Part shown: one piece after another, positions 55,718 through 64,000 of the stretch
How positions within the stretch are numbered: position 1 is the stretch's first letter
Layout of the letters: the number at the start of each line of letters is the position of its first letter
Assembly (NCBI GenBank): GCA_037042185.1
Contig: JAXQJY010000029.1
Span: 992,001-1,056,000 of the forward strand
DNA length: 64,000 nucleotides
Origin: Sordariomycetes sp. S80-01Y
Taxonomy: Eukaryota; Ascomycota; Sordariomycetes
Reading direction: 5' to 3'
Notes under the pieces: generated by a model
What the model saw: the letters and a program-made list of their open reading frames with translations, nothing else
What the model was told of the DNA's origin: nothing
Databases searched by the model: none
Translations under genes and position numbers: made by a program

Positions 55718-57284
55718 ATGCTGTCCTCGAGAGCGACGCCCAAGAAGGCTGTCAGCCTCTCACGGACCGCCGTGAGGGGTCTGGCGACCGTCCAGGATGG
55801 CAACCCAGTTCGACACTACGGTGGTCTCAAGGACCAGGACCGCATTTTCCAGAACCTCTACGGACGATACCCTGCCGACCTGGCGAGCGCAAAGAAGATG
55901 GGCGACTGGCACAAGACCAAGGAGATCATCCAGAGGGGTCACGAATGGATCATCAGCGAGGTCAAGGCTTCCGGCCTTCGTGGTCGCGGTGGCGCCGGCT
56001 TTCCCTCGGGTCTCAAATGGGTGAGTTGTTGAATATGCCGAACGTGATAGCGGCGTGGGCTGACACGGATCTAGTCGTTCATGAACCCCAAGGGATGGGA
56101 CCAAGACACCAAGCCCCGATACCTCGTCGTGAACGCCGACGAGGGCGAGCCCGGAACCTGCAAGGACCGCGAAATCATGCGAAAGGACCCTCACAAGCTC
56201 GTCGAAGGCTGTCTCGTTGCCGGCCGAGCCATGAACGCGACCGCCGCCTACATTTACATCCGCGGCGAATTCATTCAGGAAGCAGCTATCCTCCAGAACG
56301 CGATCAACGAGGCGTACAAGGATGGACTGATTGGCAAAAACGCCTGCAACTCCGGCTACGACTTCGATGTGTTCCTGCACCGTGGAGCTGGTGCCTACGT
56401 CTGTGGCGAGGAAACTTCGCTGATTGAGTCTCTTGAGGGCAAGCCGGGCAAGCCCCGTCTCAAGCCTCCGTTCCCCGCTGCCGTTGGTGTCTTCGGCTGC
56501 CCTTCGACTGTTGCCAACGTCGAGACCGTCGCTGTTGCTCCCACAATTTGCCGCCGCGGTGGCGACTGGTTCGCCAGCTTTGGTCGTGAGCGTAACCAGG
56601 GCACCAAGCTCTTCTGTATCTCCGGTCACGTCAACAACCCCTGTACAGTTGAGGAGGAGATGTCCATTCCTCTGCGCGAGTTGATCGACAAGCACTGCGG
56701 CGGCGTCCGCGGCGGATGGGACAACCTCCAAGCTGTTATTCCTGGTGGATCGTCGACTCCCATTCTCCCCAAGAGTGTCTGTGACGACCAGCTGATGGAC
56801 TTCGATGCTCTGAAGGATAGCCAGTCTGGTCTCGGTACTGCTGCTGTCATTGTCATGGATAAGAGCGCTGATGTCGTCCGCGGAATCAGCCGCTTGAGCC
56901 ACTTCTACCGCCATGAATCTTGCGGACAATGCACTCCGTGCCGCGAGGGCAGCAAGTGGACTGAGCAGATCATGCAGCGCTTCGAGAAGGGACAGGGTCG
57001 CGAGCGTGAGATTGACATGCTCCAGGAGCTGACCAAGCAGGTTGAGGGTCACACCATCTGCGGTACGTATAATGACCAATCCGCAACTGAACTATTTGCT
57101 AACTTCCCTAGCGTTGGGCGAGGCTTTCGCCTGGCCCATTCAGGGTCTGATCCGCCACTTCAGGCCTGAACTTGAGGCGAGGATGCAGAAGTACGCAGCT
57201 GAGCACGGTGGTGCCCAGACCTTGGCTGGTGGTGAGGCTCACAATGCGAGGCAGTTGGGCAAGCTGGTGTCGCCTGGCCAGTAA
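55718..57284 (+). CDS. NDUFV1: NADH:ubiquinone oxidoreductase 51 kDa subunit (NDUFV1/NuoF), mitochondrial
   Basis: This subunit binds NADH, FMN and the N3 iron-sulfur cluster at the tip of complex I. Exons 55718-56020, 56075-57062 and 57112-57284 (introns 54 and 49 nt) give 487 residues. A presequence ([20 protein letters not shown]) precedes the mature protein. The NADH/FMN motifs are [34 protein letters not shown] and [19 protein letters not shown]. The cluster ligands are [11 protein letters not shown] (about 382-392) and the last Cys in [13 protein letters not shown] (about 429). Intron 2 falls directly after the codon of that fourth cysteine. Confidence 0.97.
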
Positions 57285-57866
57285 ACGTATAAGCCTAAGG
57301 AAAGGGTGGTTTTCCTATCTCGGCGTCTGTTAGAAGGGGCCGTCGCGTCCGTGTACCTACTTAGTTGTGCATAGTCAACCGTAGAGGTTTGCATTTTACT
57401 ATGTTTTCTTGAACCCAGACAGTCATAGTTCTGCCTTCCAGCAACGAACTATATCGTGATATGGCCCATTATCGAGGAGGACTATGACCTACTGTACTCC
57501 TTCACATACATGTCTCTTTTCAATGAACACATCTATCGGCCAGAGTACGATGTTCCAGCTGTCACCAGCTTTGAGGCCATCATCGATCACAACTAGAAAT
57601 AATTTGTTCTCCTGGGCAATCTAGTATCCAGGTGTTTGCTGACTGATGCCTTCTGGAGCCTGCCAACGTCCTGAGTGGATCCACTTTGCCCACGTTGGCG
57701 CCTTAATCAATTCATCTCATGCGGGCAACTCAACCACCTGATCCTAATTTTTGAACTCGAATTCTGTCGGCTTGAGGGAATCAACAAACTTTCCACTAAG
57801 TCAGCTGATACGTCTGAGCTGAAGCGGCACTGATTCTTCTGCTTCGACTTACCTTATCTGGACAAG
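57285..57866. other. Intergenic region, no gene seen
   Basis: 582 bp holding the NDUFV1 3' end and the PEX11 promoter. Short stop-rich frames only. Confidence 0.45.
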
Positions 57867-58752
57867 ATGGTATCATTATACGACCAGTTTATCGCCTTCG
57901 GCGTCGACAACGGTGAGTCTCATATAGTCTCCCCGAACCTGGTTCTTACAGTACACAGCCGGCCTCGAGCGCCTCCTCCGCCTTTTCCAATCCATGTTCC
58001 TGATCCTAACATCCTACCCATACCTGATCACGCAACTCCTCCCCTCCGCCCTCCCCATTACCCACATCCGCACCGCAACCACCCTCTCCCAACTTGGCGC
58101 TCACATCAACCTCGTGCGACGCTGGCTGCGCACCTTTCGCTTTCTCGACACCCTCCAGTCAGGATGGCGATCCTACGTGGCTCCAAACAAGACCCTCGAG
58201 ACCTGGTTGGATGCACATGCCAAGACCTGCCTGGGGCTGTTTGGCATGTTGGAGACGGTCACGTTGCTGGATCTGGTGAATGTTGATCATTTGGTCATTT
58301 GGGGAAGGAAGGAGGCTGAGAAGTTGAATGTTGACGCGCAGAGATTCTGGTTCCTTGGTCTGTTCCTGTCCGCCATCGCCTCGGGCGTTAGGCTCTTGAA
58401 GCTTCTGGCTTCCAGCCCCGTCCCTCAAGACGGTGACTTTGGCGCCGTCGACGAGAAGAACTCTACGGTTGAGGACAAGTCGAAAGCGCTGGAGAAGAAG
58501 AAGGAGCAAAAGAAACAGCTAGCCAAGCAGAACAGCGAACAGATCATGAGCCTGGTGCTGAAGCTACTAGCCGACGTCATGGATCTTATCATCCCAGCGT
58601 CGGTCCTCGGCTGGGTCAAGGTTGATGTCGGTCTGGTCGGCATTGCTATGTTCTGCACCTCGGTTCTCACGGGTGCGGATGTTTGGAAAAGGTGTGGACG
58701 TGATGTTGCGCTGAAGGAGGCTGGATCGAAAGCTCCCCAGAAGACACAATAG
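57867..58752 (+). CDS. PEX11: Peroxisomal membrane protein PEX11
   Basis: PEX11 proteins tubulate and divide peroxisomes. Exons 57867-57912 and 57959-58752 (intron 46 nt) give 279 residues. The family layout is clear. DQFIAFGVDNAGLERLLRLF is followed by an amphipathic stretch (LVRRWLRTFRFLDTLQSGW), hydrophobic segments (GLFGMLETVTLLDLV, WFLGLFLSAIASGVRLLKLL), and a Lys/Glu-rich loop (LEKKKEQKKQLAKQNSEQ). A C-terminal region follows (LADVMDLIIPASVLGW, GLVGIAMFCTSVLTG) before DVWKRCG. It resembles the PEX11C-like paralogue group in filamentous fungi, but I cannot assign a paralogue with certainty. Confidence 0.88.
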
Positions 58753-58972
58753 ATCCGCATCGCAAAAAAGGTGGGTATAAAGAAATGAGATAGAGAAAGC
58801 TTCATAGATGAGAAGAATATGGCGGTCACATTCGCGCTTGGTCAAAATCAGCTCCATTCTACTCTTTCTCTAGCCAATCTTTCCCGTCATATATCATCAC
58901 TGCATCTATGCAAAACGAACGCCACGCTATGCCAAATATCATCATGCCCCTATTCTTCCGTCACAACCCAAC

Positions 58973-60726
58973 CTACCTTCGCCCGCTTATGAGGAACTTG
59001 CCTGTCTCGACCTGCATCTTCCACCCGTCCTGCAACAAAGCCGCGGCGACAGCCTGTCTCAACTGTGACACCCCGCCAGCACTATGACGACCCAGCCCGG
59101 TGATAACGGTAAAAGGACGTTCTCTGGCCTTCCTGCTCCTGAACTCGCCAAGGTTTTCCCACCAGCTCTGCACCCGGTTTCTCGCAATACGAGCTCCATC
59201 CCTGACAGTCACGCCATGGAGGTCGATGGAGGTGGGTGTGCTTTGCTGCTCCACTAGCGCTTCGGCAGCCGAGGACGTCATCGTTTGGGCGTAGCGGGCG
59301 TGGTCTTGGGCTCTTTCGCGGTAGACGTGAGCTGCTTGCTTGTAGAGGCCGCCTGAGCCGCCACGACGGGACAGTTGGTTCGCGTGCGAAGTAGCTTCGT
59401 GCCGGGCTTGGTTGTGGCTGGCAATGCTTTGGAGTGTGTGCGCCCAGTCCAGATTTCCACCAGGAGATGCTCGAGACGGCGGGCGCGTTGAGAGATTCGA
59501 TCCCGGCGTCCGAGGCTTGCTTCCCGGCGTGAGAGACCCGAGGGAGTCTTCTAGGTCTTCGTTGGGGAGTGGGGTTATCCTATGGCTGAGGTCGAGGCGC
59601 TGAGTCCAGGGGTTCTTGGCGAAGTGCTTGCTCAAGAGGGCAGCAACGTCATGAGCCGAGGAGCTTCCCGGTCCCGTGACTTGGACAAGAGTAAGGAGAT
59701 AAGGATCGGGAATGTTGCCATGTTGGGCGCCGAGTTTCTTCGCTTCCGCCTTTCCGTCAGGGTCCTCCGATGTGATGCCCAACTTGATATACTGGTCCAG
59801 GATTTCAACTGCTGCAGCTCCGCTAGAACATTTTTTGCGATAGTAGATACCTGAAACCTGATCATACGGCATATTGATCCGATCAGCCAGGAAGGCAATC
59901 TCATCCTGATGCTGAAGCTGCTTAGCCTGATTCCTCTCGAGAACCTCCTTGGTCGTAGTGTCGATATCAAAATTGTCGGTCGTGGGCGACAGGTTCTTCA
60001 CCTTTTTCCTCTTCCCTTTGCCCTTCTTCTTGTTCGTCACTTCATCAGGCTGGAAGAACCCTTCAATACCTCTCGTGAATTGACCCGTGGACTGAAGATA
60101 TTGAATGTTCAGCAAATCATCCAGCGTCGTCTGAAAGTCCCCATTCGCTTTCTTCAAGGAATGCTGGATATCAAACACCTTCAGGTCGTCAAACATGGCT
60201 CTCAAGCTCGCGACCTTGCTCTCATCAGACTCCTCGTTGAACATCGTAAGGACAGGAATGTGGCCAGATGAGTCGGCTTGATTTGACGAAATGTCGGTAC
60301 TGCTCGTTTGGGTTCGACGATCTTGGGAGCCCTGGTGACTACTGCTGGAGGCTGACATGCTGGCATCATCACGCTCGTCGCTAGATTTGTTAACGACATC
60401 GACATTGAGCGCGCCGCTAGGGTCGAAGCCCGTTGCTTCTTCTAGGACAACGTCTTTGGATAGTTCCCTGAGGGCGCTTTCCGCGGCGTCGTAGCCGGAC
60501 TGGGTATCCAGATCATAGTCGCCTGCTATCGCGACAACCAGTGATTCATCAAGGAGACTCCTGAAGCATTCCTGAATGAAGCGTTAGCAATGTTGTTCAA
60601 CCTACTGGCATTACCCTCTCAGACTACCCGGTACCCTCACAACAAATGTTCGATGCGACTTCTCATGCCAGGTCTAACACTTACCACCAGCTTATCGATG
60701 TGGTTTTCATTTACAGAAGTCATCAT
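58973..60726 (-). CDS. CUE2: CUE-like / DUF1771 / Smr-domain endonuclease (Cue2 type)
   Basis: Yeast Cue2 is the endonuclease that cuts mRNA at collided ribosomes in No-Go decay. Exons 60685-60726 and 58973-60571 (intron 113 nt, joined as DKLVECFRSLLDES) give 546 residues. Two CUE-like helical segments are visible near the N-terminus (about residues 12-30 and 127-170, e.g. SLRAMFDDLKVFDIQHSLKK). A Lys-rich linker follows (KKKGKGKRKKVKN), then a central disordered region. DUF1771 comes next (YKQAAHVYRERAQDHARYAQ), then the Smr domain with DLHGVTVRDG and the catalytic-type loop VITGLGRHSAGGVSQLRQAV. NOT4 and UFD4, encoded in the same window, act in related quality-control pathways, but they are far apart. 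The first exon begins ATGATG; either could be used. Confidence 0.87.
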
Positions 60727-61853
60727 TGCGTCTCACACGCGGTGTTGCATACGTGATTCGAATCAAAGACGTAATGTTTGTCGTGCAAATGACCAAAAGC
60801 ATCGTCAAATTGGTTTGTGTGGCTGATTACAAATGAGATCAAAGTCTTCGGAAAGAAAACAATTTGCTGATAACGGTAACAACGAGAATAGCAAATCTTG
60901 GATCCGATGGATGGTGCCTGTGGACGGAGTTCCAGGACGAGTCACTCGACTTCGTTGGTTAGGTGATTCATCGGGCTCCTGACATCAATGACTGAGTGCG
61001 CTCATCGCTCGGAGTGGGTTTTAGGGTCACGTGGCTCTTGTCATGCTGGTTTGTTCTGTCCCTCGTCGATAATTGGAACGACTTGGTATGAGATGTTATA
61101 ACTAGACAAAATCATTTGCGAAGACCTCATAGGAAGAGCTTGATCCTGAAAGAGCTTCCACAGATATTTTGAAAAAAGGTAAGTGAGGTTGAATGCAGGA
61201 CATCTCAGTAAGACCCTTTGGATCAGGTCTTAGTAAGTCTTGGAGATCACGTGACATACACGCCCCACCGTTGCGTCTACTGGAGTGCAACCAGTCAGCT
61301 TCCAGATAGAGAGCGCCATGGTCACGAAGGGCCATTGTGTTTTCGCAGTACTTACCATCGAAGAAGCTTCAAAAAGAGGTACAGACCACTCGACTAATCG
61401 TTGCCATCACCGCTCTGCCATGATTCAAGTGTCAGCGACTGCCTTCCTTACCTCTTGTGGATTCGGGACGGAGCGGACAAAGCAGGTCCCGCCCGGCATT
61501 CTGGGGAGGTGGGGAGCTTCCGCTCCGAGGTCCAATCACGCAGCTCCCCTCCAAACCTTGGCACGTTTACGTCAGGCACCACAGCGCAACCTGCTGATCA
61601 TGGCTGCCGCAGTCGGTCTCCCACGGCCTCACGTCCCCGTCATCATCGATTCTCGACTCGAGGTGCACATGCATCTAACATCCATCAACATTCGGCATCT
61701 TTTTCGGGTTCCCAAGAGCAGCCCTCGCAGCACTGTGTTCTTCCATTCGATCGAACGTCTTATCCATATTGTTGCTATTGTTACGAAGCTGTAGACCTAT
61801 ATCACCACACGAGTCTGTCGGAGTGTCGCGGCCTCGAGCCCGTCACCACCAAC
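60727..61853. promoter_or_regulatory. Divergent upstream region of CUE2 and the NPC1-like gene, with two CACGTG boxes
   Basis: 1.13 kb between divergent starts. It contains CACGTG at 61028-61033 and again at 61248-61253, the latter within ATCACGTGAC. Such E-boxes bind bHLH factors, including SREBP-type sterol regulators. The NPC1 frame is open upstream to 61401, but its signal peptide starts at 61854. Confidence 0.45.
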
Positions 61854-64000
61854 ATGCGTCATCCAGTCGCAGCTTGGCTCGTTGGAGTCGCGATGGCCGC
61901 ACTGGCATCAGCTGGCAGCGCGGATCAATTTACGCCGAAACACGAGAACGGACGATGCGCATTTCGAGGACATTGCGGAAAGCAGAGCCTCTTTGGCAAA
62001 GAGCTGCCCTGCGTTGATAATGGCGTGGCTGAGGATCCGGACAAGGAGCTTCGGGACGAGCTGGTAGAGCTTTGTGGACCCAAATGGGCAGAAGGGCCGG
62101 TTTGCTGTGAACTTGAACAGGTATGTGAGACTCGCTACGGTGCGTAGACGGCTTCTAACAACGCACAGGTCAAAGAGCTCAAGTCGCAACTTGGTACTCC
62201 AAATACGATCCTCGGATCATGTCCTGCCTGCAAGGACAACTTCTTCAACATGTTCTGTACATTCACCTGCTCTCCCGATCAGTCAACCTTCGTCAACATC
62301 ACCAAGGCGGCCGAGAAGGGCGATAAGTTGTTGGTCACCGAACTCGACCAGCTCATCTCCGACACATATGGATCTGGATTTTACGACAGTTGCAAGGAAG
62401 TTAAATTCGGCGGCGCCAACAGCAAGGCCATGGATTTGATTGGCGGTGGAGCGAAGAATTACACCGAGATGCTCAAGTTCCTCGGCGACAAGAAGCCCTT
62501 CGTTGGGTCGCCTTTCCAGATCAACTTTCCCGAAGAGTATCCGGATAAGTACATGGCACCAGTCGATATGAAGCCAAAGAAGTGCAACGACGAGGATCCC
62601 AACTTTCGATGCGTCTGCGTGGACTGCCCCGAAGTCTGCCCTGAACTACCCGATGTTAAAGAGGCACGCTCTTGCCATGTTGGCCTTCTGCCTTGTCTCT
62701 CATTTGCATCCATCTTCACTTACAGCATACTTCTATTCGCGCTTCTGTTCTTACTCTTCGGACACGTTGCTTGGAGGCGATATATTCAACGCCGCACGGA
62801 GCGTACCAGGTTGCTGCACCAATCGGTACACAGCGACGACGAGGATGAAGGCGGCCCTGTCCAAACCGAGGCAATGCGCGATCGTCCTACCAAGCGCTAT
62901 CGAATTAACGATCGCTGCGACAAAGCTTTCTACCAGCTCGGTCATTCAGCCTCGCGGTTCCCAGGAATTACAATCTGCGCTAGTTTGATCGTGGTGGCCG
63001 TTCTCAGTGCCGGTTGGTTTAGGTTCGACATCGAGCAGTCGCCTGCTCGTCTTTGGGTCAGCCCAACCTCGGCCGCTGCCCAGGAGAAGGCGTACTTTGA
63101 CTCCAACTTCGGACCTTTCTATCGCGCTGAGAAAGTCTTCTTAGTAAACGACACGCTTCCTTCTGGACCCGGCCCTGTTTTGAGCTACGATACCCTCGAA
63201 TGGTGGTTTGAGGTAGAGAAGAGCATCGAGAACCTCGAAAGCCCCGTCTACGGAAAGTACCTGAAAGATGTCTGCTTCAAGCCGACAGGCGATGCCTGCG
63301 TCGTCCAGTCTATAAGCGCATACTGGTATTCCAGGGGTGGTCTTGACCGTGATTATTGGCAAGATGATCTGAAGGCATGCACCAAGTCACCGGTTGACTG
63401 TCGTCCCGCCTTTGGCCAGCCTATTGACCCCAGCATGGTGCTTGGCGGCTATGACGATGACGTTCTCGAGGCGGAAGCCATCACGGTGACATGGGTCGTC
63501 AAAAATGCTCAAGAGGGCACTGGCACCATTGCTCGAGCCATTGATTTCGAGAACGCTCTGCGTGACAGATTCCTCGAAGTCCAGGAAGAGGCCAAGCAAC
63601 GTGGTCTTCGTTTGTCTTTCAATACCGAGATCAGCCTTGAGCAGGAGCTCAACAAGACAACCAACACCGATGCTAAGATTGTTGTTATCAGCTACATCGT
63701 CATGTTTATCTACGCTTGCATGGCGCTTGGAACTCCCCTCAAGCATGTCTTCCGCAACCCTGCCGTCCTCTTGGTTGAATCCAAGGTCACACTAGGCTTG
63801 GTTGGCATCCTGATTGTGCTGATGTCGATTGCTGCTTCCATCGGGTTCTTCTCGTGGGTTGGCTTGAAGGCTACGCTCATTATCGTCGAAGTTATCCCGT
63901 TCATCGTACTGGCTGTCGGTGTCGACAACATCTTCCTCATTGTCCACGAGCTTGAGAGAGTCAATGCAAGCTGCCCTGACAAAATGGTCGAAGAGCGCGT
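61854..64000 (+). CDS. NCR1: NPC1/Ncr1-like sterol transporter (partial, C-terminus off right edge)
   Basis: NPC1 proteins in the lysosome or vacuole membrane insert luminal sterol into the membrane. Exons 61854-62120 and 62169-64000 (intron 48 nt) give about 699 residues, roughly half of the usual 1270. A signal peptide (HPVAAWLVGVAMAALASAGS) precedes the cysteine-rich N-terminal domain (CAFRGHCGKQSLFGKELPC, GSCPACKDNFFNMFCTFTCS, CVCVDCPEVCPELP). A TM helix is at about residue 264 (FASIFTYSILLFALLFLLFG), then the first large luminal domain follows (RLWVSPTSAAAQEKAYFD). The sterol-sensing domain starts near residue 593 (ITYLV-type helices: LGLVGILIVLMSIAASIGFF, VIPFIVLAVGVDNIFLIVHE). The frame is intact to the edge. 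Confidence 0.95.

Noticed and set aside
55760-57079. 439-codon minus-strand ORF opposite NDUFV1
   Set aside because: Antisense shadow of a strongly codon-biased gene whose sense strand is an unmistakable complex I subunit.
61401-61853. In-frame N-terminal extension of the NPC1-like protein
   Set aside because: The residues have no conserved character and a clear signal peptide begins at the ATG at 61854.

Overview
The window is nuclear DNA of a filamentous ascomycete fungus, most likely of the Pezizomycotina (Sordariomycete-like). Genes are interrupted by short introns of about 45-60 nt with GTRNGT donors, CTAAC/CTGAC-type branch sites and YAG acceptors. The gene set includes fungal families such as Zds1, DUF2433, 2EXR, Sec3, Ufd4 and a homeobox/C2H2 factor. 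One split tRNA-Val gene is present. I did not identify the species.

Layout, left to right: NOT4 (minus, running off the left edge), divergent from the complex I 30 kDa subunit; a Zds1-like PP2A regulator; a DUF2433 protein with a degenerate phosphoesterase fold and an RGG tail; a 57-residue membrane protein; COQ5; tRNA-Val(AAC); branched-chain 2-oxoacid dehydrogenase E1 alpha; the HECT ligase UFD4; and a large SQ/TQ-rich nuclear-type protein with an ASCH-like domain (minus). Next comes an accessory-looking block of an 8-9 TM protein, a group A FAD monooxygenase and an MFS exporter, followed by a TALE homeobox/C2H2 regulator. Then come exocyst SEC3, a P1/DmpA-type peptidase, a four-TM protein, a secreted Kex2-processed repeat precursor and a 2EXR protein in a gene-poor stretch. 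The right end holds hydroxyacid-oxoacid transhydrogenase, dynactin p27, the complex I 51 kDa subunit, PEX11, a CUE/Smr endonuclease (Cue2 type) and an NPC1-like sterol transporter cut by the right edge.

Most genes are conserved housekeeping genes. Several serve the mitochondrion (two complex I subunits, COQ5, BCKDH E1 alpha, HOT), and others serve protein or RNA quality control (NOT4, UFD4, CUE2) and membrane traffic (SEC3, dynactin, NPC1, PEX11). The two less ordinary regions are about 29.9-35.8 kb (monooxygenase, membrane protein and exporter, metabolite-type) and 46-52 kb.

The most striking object is at 48.9-49.3 kb on the minus strand. It is a small secreted precursor with six exact 17-residue units. 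Each unit carries a Cys-x6-Cys core, most are bounded by Lys-Arg, and each starts with an X-Ala or X-Pro dipeptide. This is the architecture of an alpha-factor-like pheromone or of a fungal Kex2-processed (RiPP-type) peptide precursor, but the core does not match the usual ascomycete pheromone consensus.
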